In this document: in pieces, positions 26,897 to 36,372 of the stretch
How positions within the stretch are numbered: the stretch's first letter is position 1
Layout of the letters: each line of letters opens with the position of its first letter
Assembly: GCA_002352665.1 (NCBI GenBank)
Contig: DEIV01000010.1
Coordinates: 1-58,192, forward strand
Direction of reading: 5' to 3'
Origin: Flavobacteriaceae bacterium UBA2765
Lineage (GTDB): Bacteria > Bacteroidota > Bacteroidia > Flavobacteriales > Flavobacteriaceae
DNA length: 58,192 bases
Translations under genes and position numbers: made by a program
The notes under the pieces: generated by a model
Databases searched by the model: none
What the model was told of the DNA's origin: nothing
What the model saw: only the letters and a program-made list of their open reading frames with translations

Positions 26897-27754
26897 ATGA
26901 GAAAAATCAAAAGGATTTTTAAAATTGTTGCACTTGTTGTGCTAACACTACTTCTAGTTTTTTTCATCGCTATTCACGTTTTTATGAGCCCGGAATCTGA
27001 TAAAAAGGTACTCGAAAAACTAGCTAGTTCATTTACAACACCACATATTTATTACAATCATTATAAAGATTTTGATTATAGGGTAATTGCCATGCAACAA
27101 ACCATTGATACTATTTTACCAACCTTAGTATTTGTGCATGGTTCACCAGGTGGCACTTTAGATTATAAACGATATTTTAAAGATTCATTATTAAATGCAA
27201 GAGCCAATATTATAGGATATGATAGGGTAGGTTATGGCCTACATCATACAGGTGATGTACAAGGATCCATTAATTTTGAATTAAATATTTTACATGATGT
27301 CTTAAAAGACTTAACGTCTGATAAAGTGGTGTTGATAGGTTATTCCTATGGCGGGTCAGTTGTAATGGCTTCTCCCAAGAAATACAAATATAAAGTTTCA
27401 TTAGCCAGTGCTATAAGTGCGGATTTAGAACCTATGTTTTGGACATTGAATTTTTACGATTGGCGTTTTACGCGATGGCTTATCCCTAAGAAAATTCAAG
27501 CTGCTGCTAAAGAAAAATATGCTCACTTGATAGATTTACCCAAATATGATAAACAGTGGAATGTGAGTCCGTCACCTGTAATTAATATTCAAGGTGACAA
27601 AGATTGGATTGTACCTTATAAAAATTCAATGATCTTGCAAGGATTAATAGATAAGGATAAATTTAAAATGGTGACCATTAAAGATGGTGGACATGAAATG
27701 ATTTGGTCAGATTTTGATTTGATTAAAAATGAAATACTAAAAACACTGGAATAA
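26897..27754 (+). CDS. Membrane-anchored alpha/beta hydrolase
   Basis: A 285-residue alpha/beta-hydrolase. An N-terminal transmembrane helix (about 9-30) suggests attachment to the inner membrane with the catalytic part outside. The oxyanion region is VFVHGSPGG (78-86), the nucleophile elbow is GYSYGG (S150), the acid is in IQGDKDWIVP, and the histidine is in DGGHEM. The frame extends upstream of 26897 over the end of the thioesterase gene; ATG 26897, eight bases after its stop, is the sensible start. Its place between two menaquinone-type genes recalls MenH, but the membrane anchor argues against a soluble MenH role. Confidence 0.8.
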   Translation: MRKIKRIFKIVALVVLTLLLVFFIAIHVFMSPESDKKVLEKLASSFTTPHIYYNHYKDFDYRVIAMQQTIDTILPTLVFVHGSPGGTLDYKRYFKDSLLNARANIIGYDRVGYGLHHTGDVQGSINFELNILHDVLKDLTSDKVVLIGYSYGGSVVMASPKKYKYKVSLASAISADLEPMFWTLNFYDWRFTRWLIPKKIQAAAKEKYAHLIDLPKYDKQWNVSPSPVINIQGDKDWIVPYKNSMILQGLIDKDKFKMVTIKDGGHEMIWSDFDLIKNEILKTLE

Positions 27755-27758
27755 AATT

Positions 27759-28823
27759 ATGAGTGTCACTATATCATCAATTATTTTTTTTGAAAAGCTA
27801 GAAAATGCCTTAAATATGGGGATGCCTTTTACAGCCTATAAATTACCTGGTAGCAGTGAGGTTAGAGCTTTTTTTCAAAGAAATAAAGCACTTAATTATA
27901 CAGATAACTATAATTTATCAGGTTTTGTATTTGCACCTTTTGACAATGTAAAACCCACTATTGTTTTTCCTTTGGAGGATTCAGATGTTTATACAACCCA
28001 GTTTATTGAGGATAAATTGTCGGTAATTGTGCCTAATAAAGATTTTTCACATCAAACAGAAGAAACTAAATTTGCATATATAAATTTGGTAAAAAATGCT
28101 ATTGATTTTTTAAAAACTACAAAAAATTTAAAGGTGGTGTTGTCTAGAAAAGAATTGTTTGCAGTTGATGATTTTGAATTATTAGCCACTTTTAAAAAGC
28201 TATTGTCCACTTATAAAAATGCTATGGTATATGTTTGGTTTCATCCTAAAGTTGGACTTTGGTTAGGTGCCACACCAGAAGCCTTATTAAAAGTAAATAA
28301 CGATAAATTTTCTACCATGTCTTTGGCTGGAACTCAAGTATATAAAGATAATAAGAATGTGGTTTGGCAGGACAAAGAAGTACAAGAACAACAATTTGTA
28401 ACTGATTTTATATTGGCACAAATAGAAGTTGATGTAACAGTATCTAAACCATACACAATAAAGGCCGGAAATATTTTACATATCTGCACAGATATATCAG
28501 GTCAAATTACTGCAAAATTATCATTAGATGGCTTATTAAAAAATTTACATCCAACACCTGCGGTTTGTGGTTTACCTCAGAAAAGGGCAAAAGCATTTAT
28601 TTTAGATATTGAAAATTACGACAGGACTTTTTATACTGGATTTTTTGGGGAATTGAATATTAACAATAGATCCAACTTATTTGTCAATTTAAGATGTATG
28701 CAAGTTTTAAAAACGGGTATTGAAATTTATGTTGGTGGAGGAATAACTATTGACAGTAATCCTGAAAAAGAATGGGAAGAAACTGTTGTAAAAAGTAAAG
28801 TGATGTTGAAAGTTTTGAATTGA
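27759..28823 (+). CDS. menF: Isochorismate synthase (chorismate-binding enzyme)
   Basis: Converts chorismate to isochorismate, the entry to menaquinone or siderophore synthesis. The 354 residues match short Bacteroidota isochorismate synthases. The chorismate-binding domain (about 100-350) shows KVVLSRKEL, WLGATPEALLK, TMSLAGTQ, LHPTPAVCGLPQ and YTGFFGEL, ending in IYVGGGITIDSNPEKEWEE. It begins four bases after the hydrolase gene and with the thioesterase forms a three-gene operon. menD, which usually follows in flavobacteria, is not here; a GH3 gene follows instead. Confidence 0.88.
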   Translation: MSVTISSIIFFEKLENALNMGMPFTAYKLPGSSEVRAFFQRNKALNYTDNYNLSGFVFAPFDNVKPTIVFPLEDSDVYTTQFIEDKLSVIVPNKDFSHQTEETKFAYINLVKNAIDFLKTTKNLKVVLSRKELFAVDDFELLATFKKLLSTYKNAMVYVWFHPKVGLWLGATPEALLKVNNDKFSTMSLAGTQVYKDNKNVVWQDKEVQEQQFVTDFILAQIEVDVTVSKPYTIKAGNILHICTDISGQITAKLSLDGLLKNLHPTPAVCGLPQKRAKAFILDIENYDRTFYTGFFGELNINNRSNLFVNLRCMQVLKTGIEIYVGGGITIDSNPEKEWEETVVKSKVMLKVLN

Positions 28824-28873
28824 TAAAATGATTTTAGATAAAATTGAGTAGCTTTCTAAGTAAATCATAAATT

Positions 28874-30835
28874 ATGAAAAAAGTCTTTAAAAGAATTGGA
28901 ATTGCTTTGCTAATTATTATTGGAATTTTAATAATTATTGGAATAGTTAAGTATGTAAAACGTTCAAAAATGGTTAAGGATAATTATGCATTACTTGGAA
29001 AGGAGGTAGAAGTAATTAAGCTTAATGATTATTCCTTCAGAGATCTTAACAAAAATGGAAAACTAGATGTTTATGAAGATGAGAGAGCTGGTATTGATGA
29101 GAGGGTTGATGATATTTTAAACCAAATGACTCTTGAAGAGAAAGCTGGTACTATGTTTATTACTATGATTGGTATGACTAAAGATGGAGAACCTCTTGAT
29201 ATGCCCATAATTTCAACTGAAATGATGGATGTCATGATTTCGACTATGTTACCTACAAATTCAGAATTGATTGCCAGAAAAAAAATTAATAATTTTAATA
29301 TAATCAATGGTTACGATGCCGATATATTGGCAAAATATAATAATAATATCCAAAAATTGGCTGAACGAACTCGCCTGGGAATTCCAATTACTATTGCTAC
29401 TGACCCTAGACATGGAACTAAAAATAATCCAGGAGCTTCTATATTTACATCCTCCTTTTCTCAATGGCCATCATCATTGGGTTTGGCGGCAAGCAGAGAT
29501 ACCGTTCTTGTTCGTGAATTTGGCGATATTGCCAGACAAGAATATAATGCAGTGGGTATTAGATTAGCTTTGCATCCGATGGCTGATTTAGCAACGGAAC
29601 CAAGATGGGGTAGAATAAACGGAACATTTGGTGAAGATGCTCATCTTTCATCTATTATGACAAAAGCTTATGTTTTAGGTTTTCAAGGAGATTCTTTAGA
29701 TAATAAGAGTGTTGCATGCATGACCAAACATTTTTCAGGTGGAGGACCACAAAAAGATGGCGAGGATCCACATTTTCCTTACGGAAAAGAGCAGGCATAT
29801 CCTGGAGATAATTTTGATTATCATATCATTCCTTTTATTAAAGGTGCATTTCCTGCTAAAACAGCACAAATAATGCCTTATTATGGCATTCCAATTGATC
29901 AAACCGATGAAAATGTAGCTTTTGCCTTTAATAAAACAATCATCACAACATTATTGAGAGACTCTCTTCATTTTAATGGTGTTATTTGTACAGATTGGAA
30001 TATAATTTCTGATGGTAAAATGGGTGAGGGTAGAGCATGGGGAGTGGAAAATTTGACCCCTTTGCAAAGAGTAAAAAAAGTATTAGAAGCAGGATGTGAT
30101 CAATTTGGAGGTGAAAGTGTACCTGAGTTAATTATTGAGTTGGTTAATAGCAAACAAGTTTCTGAAAAGCGAATAGACGAGTCTATAAAAAGAATTTTAA
30201 AAGACAAATTCCGATTGGGACTTTTCGATAATCCCTATGTGGAGGTGTCACAAGCTTTAAAAATTACAGGAAATCAAGAATTTAGAAAAAAAGGTAAACA
30301 AGCACAGGGTAAATCAACAGTACTATTAAAAAATGACAATATTTTGCCCTTGTCAAAAGGGACTAAAATTTATGCAGAAGGTATGTTGAATCCCGAAGTT
30401 TTGAATACATATGGACAATTAGTTAATAAGGCGTCAGAGGCAGATATTATTGTGAAGCGTTTGGTTACTCCGTTTGATGAACGAACAGCATTTTTTCTAG
30501 AAAGATTTTTTCATCAGGGACGTTTGTATTATAATGACAATGAGAAGCAAGCAATACTCAATCTGATAAATAAAAAACCAACAATTATAGTGGTTAATCT
30601 TGAACGTCCAGCAATTCTTACAGAAATTAATGAAAAGGCCAAAGGGTTGATCGTTGATTTTGGCACTTCAGATGAGGTTCTTGCTGAGATTATTTTTGGT
30701 AACATAAACCCTTCAGCAAAGATGCCTTTTGAATTACCTTCATCTTGGGAAGCCGTACAGAAACAATTAGAAGATGTGCCATATGATTCAGAAAATCCAC
30801 TTTATCCATTTGGACATGGACTCTCTTATAATTAA
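28874..30835 (+). CDS. Glycoside hydrolase family 3 protein, membrane anchored
   Basis: A beta-glucosidase/exoglucanase-type GH3 enzyme of 653 residues. A hydrophobic N-terminal segment (about 9-27) anchors or exports it. An EF-hand-like stretch DLNKNGKLDVYED (57-69) follows. The (beta/alpha)8 domain runs about 85-450 with TDPRHGTKN (176-184), EPRWGRINGTFGED (242-255), MTKHFSGGGPQ (283-293) and the nucleophile D374 in VICTDWNII. The C-terminal alpha/beta sandwich (about 480-650) ends in YPFGHGLSYN, where a fibronectin III domain would begin in longer homologues, and none follows. The substrate is not readable; there is no SusC/D pair beside it. Confidence 0.88.
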   Translation: MKKVFKRIGIALLIIIGILIIIGIVKYVKRSKMVKDNYALLGKEVEVIKLNDYSFRDLNKNGKLDVYEDERAGIDERVDDILNQMTLEEKAGTMFITMIGMTKDGEPLDMPIISTEMMDVMISTMLPTNSELIARKKINNFNIINGYDADILAKYNNNIQKLAERTRLGIPITIATDPRHGTKNNPGASIFTSSFSQWPSSLGLAASRDTVLVREFGDIARQEYNAVGIRLALHPMADLATEPRWGRINGTFGEDAHLSSIMTKAYVLGFQGDSLDNKSVACMTKHFSGGGPQKDGEDPHFPYGKEQAYPGDNFDYHIIPFIKGAFPAKTAQIMPYYGIPIDQTDENVAFAFNKTIITTLLRDSLHFNGVICTDWNIISDGKMGEGRAWGVENLTPLQRVKKVLEAGCDQFGGESVPELIIELVNSKQVSEKRIDESIKRILKDKFRLGLFDNPYVEVSQALKITGNQEFRKKGKQAQGKSTVLLKNDNILPLSKGTKIYAEGMLNPEVLNTYGQLVNKASEADIIVKRLVTPFDERTAFFLERFFHQGRLYYNDNEKQAILNLINKKPTIIVVNLERPAILTEINEKAKGLIVDFGTSDEVLAEIIFGNINPSAKMPFELPSSWEAVQKQLEDVPYDSENPLYPFGHGLSYN

Positions 30836-30930
30836 TGAAAAAGGGATTTAAAAGATGACAGTCTCAATAGCTATAACCTACCTTTTTTAACCATTCTATT
30901 TGATCTTAACAATTGTAGAGTTTATCAAAT

Positions 30931-31119
30931 TCATTGTAGTGCCATGTAGACATTCCTATTTTTCTCTATCAGGAAAGTTGTTGTATACAAATTTTTCCAT
31001 GCCTTCAGTAATTTTGGATGTTCAGAATTGGATTTACTAATCATTAAATCTGCAATTGAGAATATTTCACCTTTTTTAAATGAACTATAAATTTTGATAA
31101 ACAATTCTTTTTTCTCCAC
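30931..31119 (-). CDS. Short open frame, possibly the 3' remnant of a lost gene
   Basis: A GTG-started frame of 62 residues (ELFIKIYSSFKKGEIFSIA and on). The same frame stays open further upstream into the palindromic repeat at 31131-31220, where HCDAVEKK continues without an ATG. Residue composition looks coding, but no family is recognised. The frame seems cut by the repeat, so this may be the tail of a gene broken when the repeat arrived. It may also be non-coding. Confidence 0.35.
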   Translation of the reverse strand: MEKKELFIKIYSSFKKGEIFSIADLMISKSNSEHPKLLKAWKNLYTTTFLIEKNRNVYMALQ

Positions 31120-31130
31120 AGCATCACAAT

Positions 31131-31220
31131 GATTTTTTGAGATTCTTCACTTCGTTACGCTACGTTCTGAATGACATTCTGCTCTCATTCAGAGGAACAG
31201 CTTTAGGAGCAGCGAAGAAT
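31131..31220. repeat. Palindromic direct repeat, copy 1 (~90 bp)
   Basis: A nested palindrome: ATTCTTC near the left pairs with GAAGAAT at the right end, and CTGAATGA pairs with TCATTCAG in the middle. A second copy in the same orientation lies at 31564-31655, with about 85% identity by eye. The GIY-YIG pseudogene lies exactly between the copies. The sequence type (GATTCTTC...GTTCTGAATGA) is a familiar dispersed element in flavobacteria. Confidence 0.8.
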
Positions 31221-31228
31221 ATTGATTT

Positions 31229-31540
31229 CTAAATTTCATCGTTTAAAAATTTCCAAGAAGAATTAAAGATAGTAATTAAATCTTCTTTTTTTGATCTACT
31301 CCATCCTTTATTTTGTTTCTCTCTTTTAATTGTAGTTTCGATTTTATAAAAATGTTGATAATAAACTAAATAGAAACATTTATATTTTGAAGTAAATGCT
31401 TTCGAAAAAGGAAATGGATTATTGTGAAAGGATAATCTATCCTTGAGATTGTTAGTAACTCCAGTGTAAAGAACTGTTTTATTTTGTTTGTGATGATGTA
31501 AACAAAATAATTATGTGTTCCAAAGTTTTCATTTTCTAAA
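31229..31540 (-). pseudogene. GIY-YIG nuclease family protein, frameshifted
   Basis: Read across one frameshift, this encodes a small GIY-YIG endonuclease of about 95-100 residues: NYFVYIITNK, then in another frame TVLYTGVTNNLKDRL, the SKAFTSKYKCFYLVYY region, the catalytic-type ETTIKREKQNKGW, and the family tail KKEDLITIFNSSW, ending with TAG at 31229. The shift sits in the A-run of the NKNK region near 31478 and looks like loss of one A. The upstream frame has no ATG in the expected place; an ATG at 31532 is in another frame. A sequencing error in the A-run is possible but would not repair the start. Confidence 0.75.
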
Positions 31541-31563
31541 TTTAGTAAAATTAATATAATTAG

Positions 31564-31655
31564 GATTTTTTTTGAGATTCCTAACTTCGTTATACTACGT
31601 TCTGAATGGCATTCTGCTGTCATTCAGAGGAACGACTTTAGGAGAGGCGAAGAAT
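31564..31655. repeat. Palindromic direct repeat, copy 2 (~92 bp)
   Basis: Direct copy of the element at 31131-31220, differing by two extra T near the left end and scattered substitutions. The inner arms CTGAATG and CATTCAG and the end GAAGAAT are kept. Its right end touches the stop of the DoxX-like gene at 31656. Confidence 0.8.
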
Positions 31656-32039
31656 CTAAAACTTTTGATTCTTCCATTTTAGTAATAATAATAAGGATAA
31701 AGGTGTAGCCCAATTCCCCGATCTTTCTATAAAATCTAATATAGAACCTCCGGTAATAGGTCGCATTAAAGCTGTTATAAATGCCCAAAATACTGCCCAA
31801 ATAAGAATAATTCTTAAAGGTTTTATAATCACAGAAATGGCAACAACCAAGTCCAAATAACCAATATAGGGCATTATTTGAATAGCGAAATCATTAGATA
31901 AACCTATAGCTTCCAAAAAAGGAATCCACGATGCATTTATTTGAATCGCATAAATACCATGGCCAAAAAATATACCAAAAACGCCAATCTTTAGGATCCA
32001 GATTATAATTTTAAGTGATTTATCTGAGTTTGTAACCAT
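31656..32039 (-). CDS. DoxX-like small membrane protein
   Basis: A 127-residue integral membrane protein with four predicted helices. The pattern (HGIYAIQ..., IMPYIGYLDLVVAISVIIKP, TGGSILDFIERSGNWATPL) resembles the DoxX family of quinone-linked or uncharacterised membrane proteins. I start at ATG 32039; a TTG one codon upstream is less likely. The start lies 20 bases inside the 3' end of the metallophosphoesterase gene, which implies coupling. The last codons abut repeat copy 2. Function unknown. Confidence 0.65.
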   Translation of the reverse strand: MVTNSDKSLKIIIWILKIGVFGIFFGHGIYAIQINASWIPFLEAIGLSNDFAIQIMPYIGYLDLVVAISVIIKPLRIILIWAVFWAFITALMRPITGGSILDFIERSGNWATPLSLLLLLKWKNQKF

Positions 32040-33927
32040 CAAATTTTTCTAAAGTATCTGGGTTTATTACGTCTACTTCAATATTTTTCGCATTAACATG
32101 AAACAATACCAAAGCATTTTGAGTGGTAAATCCACTTGCTTTTTCAGACCATGGTGTTTGCTCTTGTGCATAATATGGAGCTCCTGCCGCACCATTATTT
32201 ATCTGATAGATAGTTCTAGATAATTTTATTTTTTTAGGTTTATAATTTTCAGGATATATATTGGTTTCTGGACCAATTTCCGTTCTGGCATAATTATGTT
32301 CATCACCAGTAAGAATGGCAATTACTTTTTTACTTTTATTAACAAAAAGATCTAATAATTGATCTCTCCTCTCAATAATACCTTTGTCTAAAGCTTTGCC
32401 AGCCACCCAAGATCTAAATTCATTATTACCATCATACCACATATCATCACTCACATGACCCCCATTAGGAAAAAACGGCGTGTGTTCAGTAATAAAAATA
32501 TGATCGATGGTTGGATCATTTTCTAAGTTGGTTATTGTCTGAGTTACCCAAGCAAATTGTTGATCCATAATATAGGCATGTAAGCCACCACTGGTCAATG
32601 GAATTTGTGTCGTAGATGGTGAATATAAATAATTAGAATTCATTACAATAACAGCCACATTATCATGGGTATAATAGAAAACATTTTCACTGTACGGTGG
32701 GAAGTCAATTTTATCTTTATTAGGATCGTACTTGGCTCCATCTTCACTTAATGGACCATTATTGGGATTCACAAAATTATTAGCAAAAATGACTTCAGCA
32801 GATTCTGTTTCAAACGGAAATCTATCCACAGAAGTGCCATATTTTTCATTTTTACCTTTAAAAACAGTACTTAGAGCTTCGTGATTTCCCATAGAGATAT
32901 ACACAGGAAAATAGTGTGCAAAAGGTTCAATAGCCCTTTTCCAATTGGCATATTGCAGATTCATTTCATCAACATTTGATAAATAACCATTAATCAGATC
33001 ACCTGAAAATTGCATAAAACTTATCTCTTCATGTTTTGCTAGTGCCATAATTTTTTTCATGATATAAAAATTAGTACCATAAACGTTACGTTCTCCACCA
33101 CCTTTTCCATTTCTAGAATCACTGGCATAAGCAAAGGTAAAAGGTTTTCTTTCACCAGGATTATGAGCAGTTTTAAAGTTATAATTCTGGGTGTTGTTAT
33201 CTACGGTTATGGAGTACGAATACCGGGTATCCGCTTTAAGTTCAGTAATCAAAATTTCATGATGCAGACCTAATTTAGAAACATAATCTTTGTCATTTAC
33301 CCTAACCTTGACTTCCGCTACTTTATTTGTTTCTAGAGATATGGTAACGTGATTGCCATTTATTAAATTGACAAATGGACCTTCTATAACACCTGTAGCT
33401 ACTTCAAATCCGTTTGCCTTTACATTAAATGAAACAATGCCATCATAGAGAATAGTTCCAATTGCATTTACAACCCTATACCCCAATGTGCCTTTTTTAT
33501 TTTTTTCCCAATCGATCATATCATACGTTCCGGCCAATGACTTGATATTGACGTTGGTCTTGCCTTTACTAATAGTTGATGGTCTTTTAAAATAAACAGG
33601 TAACGGATGTTTGGTATTATTAAAAGGAATGAAACCATAATACAATGTTCCACTAAAATCAGGTATACCAAAATTAAAGGCAATACCTTTTTCAGTACCT
33701 TTTGGATTCCCTTTCATATTAGTTAGCGTATAGTCAGGATTAGTAATATATTCATAAATTTTTTGCCCGTCCTTTTCTAAATATAATTTTCCGTCTTCAT
33801 CTTCATGAATATTCGTGTAAATAGCAGGAACAACAGTAGTTTTAGCCACTTGACTAGTACTTTTACAAGAGAATAGAACTAGAGTAAATAGGCTAAAAAG
33901 TAGAGGTTTGAGTTTAAATTTCATCAT
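32020..33927 (-). CDS. Exported metallophosphoesterase (purple-acid-phosphatase-like)
   Basis: A 635-residue lipoprotein (lipobox VLFSC, Cys 21). A beta-rich N-terminal part (about 35-255) precedes a calcineurin-type phosphoesterase domain: D270 in FAYASDSRNG, D310 in QFSGDLING, GNHE (347-350), then ITEHTPFFPNGGH and LTGDEHNY. All di-metal ligands expected for the family are in place. The layout matches purple acid phosphatase/PhoD-like enzymes of the cell envelope. The substrate is unknown. Coupled with the DoxX-like gene downstream. Confidence 0.85.
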   Translation of the reverse strand: MMKFKLKPLLFSLFTLVLFSCKSTSQVAKTTVVPAIYTNIHEDEDGKLYLEKDGQKIYEYITNPDYTLTNMKGNPKGTEKGIAFNFGIPDFSGTLYYGFIPFNNTKHPLPVYFKRPSTISKGKTNVNIKSLAGTYDMIDWEKNKKGTLGYRVVNAIGTILYDGIVSFNVKANGFEVATGVIEGPFVNLINGNHVTISLETNKVAEVKVRVNDKDYVSKLGLHHEILITELKADTRYSYSITVDNNTQNYNFKTAHNPGERKPFTFAYASDSRNGKGGGERNVYGTNFYIMKKIMALAKHEEISFMQFSGDLINGYLSNVDEMNLQYANWKRAIEPFAHYFPVYISMGNHEALSTVFKGKNEKYGTSVDRFPFETESAEVIFANNFVNPNNGPLSEDGAKYDPNKDKIDFPPYSENVFYYTHDNVAVIVMNSNYLYSPSTTQIPLTSGGLHAYIMDQQFAWVTQTITNLENDPTIDHIFITEHTPFFPNGGHVSDDMWYDGNNEFRSWVAGKALDKGIIERRDQLLDLFVNKSKKVIAILTGDEHNYARTEIGPETNIYPENYKPKKIKLSRTIYQINNGAAGAPYYAQEQTPWSEKASGFTTQNALVLFHVNAKNIEVDVINPDTLEKFDGYKLR

Positions 33928-34138
33928 GTATAATTATTAGTAGATAGATGTGTAAAGATATTTATTTTAGTGATATAAGATTCTTGAAGTTTAATAAATA
34001 TTATTTTTTAAAAGAATTCAATTTGATTTTTCAATTTCATTAAGAAAGGTCGAAAAAAGGAAATAGTTAGTTCTTTTTTACAAATAGCAAGATGAGTTCT
34101 TTTAAAATGTGTTTTCAAAATAAATATTTAACTCTGGT

Positions 34139-36328
34139 TTATAAATTAAAATCAATTCCAAAAACAATATTTCTTCCAGAATTGGCAATGTTCTCTTCTT
34201 TTAATACACTTAAGTGGTCAATATAATTTTTGTTCAATAAATTGTTAATATTGATAAAAAACTTTGTATTTAGTTTACCGAGCATAAAGTTACTTCCAAA
34301 ACCAATATCAAACAGCGTATAGGCTTCACCCTCATCTTCATGTTCACTAATTTTGGTCTGCTTGAATACATTTCTGTTATTTAGAACAAAAAAATTTGAA
34401 TTAAATTTATGGTTAATACCAAACTCAAATTTTATATTGTTTTTAATAGTAAAACCAGGAATTCTTGGTAAATCTTCACCTGTATCAATTTTCCCTCTAA
34501 CATATTCGCCACTTGATTTTAAATGAAGCCATTTGTATTTTGCAGGATGTAAATGAAATCCAAATTCGCCACCATATAGTTTTGAATCATCTTGGTTGTA
34601 GGAAAAAACATCAAAATTATTTAGTGTATCCCCCGTTGGTTCTAAAAAAATATAGTTTTGAATGCTATTATAAAATCCATTAAGAAAAAATTCAAAGGTT
34701 TTATTTGAATACTCTAGATTGGCATCAATTTGAAGGTTTTTCTCATTTTTTAAGTCGTTATTTCCAATTTCAAATCGCCCTTCATGAAAACCATTTGATG
34801 TTAGTTCTGATAGGTTAGGAGCTCTAAAACCGAGGGCTAAATTGATACGTGAAATAATCTTATTTGTGAGGTCAGATTTTAATCCAATAGCCCCAGTAAT
34901 ATTATTCAGGTTTTTATCTAAAGCATTAAAATAGGTTGAACTACCAATTATACCATGTTCTTTTGTGTTTATATTTCTATTGTCAAAACGTAATCCTGCC
35001 TGAATGGTATTGTTGTTGAATTCATAATTTGAAGTAGCAAAGACACCAAAGTCAAAAATAGTAGCATCTGGTAAAAATATAGCATCACTATAATTTTTAT
35101 TGGTTTGATACATACCTTGAATACCAAAAATGGTTTCAAAATCGCCTGTATTTAATAAATGTGTTTTAATATCATAATTAAATGTATTCAAATTCATATC
35201 AGTTGTTTTGATATCATTTTTAAACAAATTTCTATTGTGATGTGTATAGCCAAAATTGGTTGTAAGTGTAAGTGCATTATAAAAAAGTGTATTTTTTACA
35301 CTTAAAATATGATTATTTAGTTTTTGATAAAGACCTTTTACTTCTTTTGAAGTGCTTTGTTCGTCAATATCATGCGTTATACCATTAAATGATTGGTTAT
35401 AATTATAGCGAATATCTGTATTGAATTTATCGTTTTCAAATCCAAAACCAGCCTTAAAATCTTTAGCATTGAATCTAGAATTAGTTACTCTAACTTTGTC
35501 AGCTGTTTCATAATCTGATTGTGTATTATAAGTAGCTCTAGCTAAAAATTTAAATTTATTTTTAGTGCTTTTAATCCCTAAGCTATTTGAGAAACCTAAA
35601 GAATTACTTTGAAAAACTGATGCTAAATTTGAACTTGTTTTAGAAGAAGTTTCAAATTTTTCAGGAACTAAATAAATAACACCGCCAAGAGCATCACTTC
35701 CATAGAGTAGGGAAGCAGGACCTTTAATAATCTCAACATTTTCAATACCATTTTCATCAATACCTAAACCGTGCTTTTCACCATTTTGAAAATTTTCATA
35801 TTTTATACCTTGTGTATAGACCAAAACGCGGTTACCACTTAAGCCACGAATAACTGGTTTTCCAATGCCATTTCCAGTAGCTACAGTAGTAATTCCAGGG
35901 ATTTCAGACATTTTTTCAGTTAAATTTATGGCCCCAATACTACTGTTTGCTATTTTAATGTTTTCAACTTTCATTACATTGTGACTTTGTAATTTATTAA
36001 AAGGTGTTGAAATAATAATCTCATCTATTTTAAAGATAGATTCACTTAACGTAAAATCCTTCGTCCTATTTTCATTTAATTCAATAGTAGTAGTTAGTGT
36101 TTCGTATCCCAAATAGGCAACAACAATATCAATATGACCTTTAGGTAAATTTTGTAATTCATAATGTCCCAAGTCATTACTAATAGTACCTTTATGAATT
36201 TGAGGTAGGTATATTTCTGCACCTATAATAGGTACATTATTGGTATCTGATATTATTCCCGAAAGGGTATTTTGAGTAAATGTACTTATACTGAATATTA
36301 AGCATAAGATTGAAAAAAGTAACTTCAT
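34139..36328 (-). CDS. TonB-dependent receptor with carboxypeptidase-like N-domain
   Basis: A 729-residue outer-membrane receptor. Signal peptide 1-18, carboxypeptidase-regulatory-like domain (about 20-100), plug (about 112-225, with PVIRGLSGNRVLVY and IIKGPASLLYGSDALGGVIY), then a 22-strand barrel ending NIVFGIDFNL. The plug wording EKHGLGIDENGIENVEI is typical of the ZnuD/copper group of metal receptors. A histidine-rich small protein lies just upstream (44 bases). Together they suggest metal uptake, probably zinc or copper; this is inference, and no Fur/Zur box is identified. Confidence 0.85.
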   Translation of the reverse strand: MKLLFSILCLIFSISTFTQNTLSGIISDTNNVPIIGAEIYLPQIHKGTISNDLGHYELQNLPKGHIDIVVAYLGYETLTTTIELNENRTKDFTLSESIFKIDEIIISTPFNKLQSHNVMKVENIKIANSSIGAINLTEKMSEIPGITTVATGNGIGKPVIRGLSGNRVLVYTQGIKYENFQNGEKHGLGIDENGIENVEIIKGPASLLYGSDALGGVIYLVPEKFETSSKTSSNLASVFQSNSLGFSNSLGIKSTKNKFKFLARATYNTQSDYETADKVRVTNSRFNAKDFKAGFGFENDKFNTDIRYNYNQSFNGITHDIDEQSTSKEVKGLYQKLNNHILSVKNTLFYNALTLTTNFGYTHHNRNLFKNDIKTTDMNLNTFNYDIKTHLLNTGDFETIFGIQGMYQTNKNYSDAIFLPDATIFDFGVFATSNYEFNNNTIQAGLRFDNRNINTKEHGIIGSSTYFNALDKNLNNITGAIGLKSDLTNKIISRINLALGFRAPNLSELTSNGFHEGRFEIGNNDLKNEKNLQIDANLEYSNKTFEFFLNGFYNSIQNYIFLEPTGDTLNNFDVFSYNQDDSKLYGGEFGFHLHPAKYKWLHLKSSGEYVRGKIDTGEDLPRIPGFTIKNNIKFEFGINHKFNSNFFVLNNRNVFKQTKISEHEDEGEAYTLFDIGFGSNFMLGKLNTKFFININNLLNKNYIDHLSVLKEENIANSGRNIVFGIDFNL

Positions 36329-36372
36329 CTAAATGTAATTTATTGTTAATAATGATATTGGTAATCAATTAG

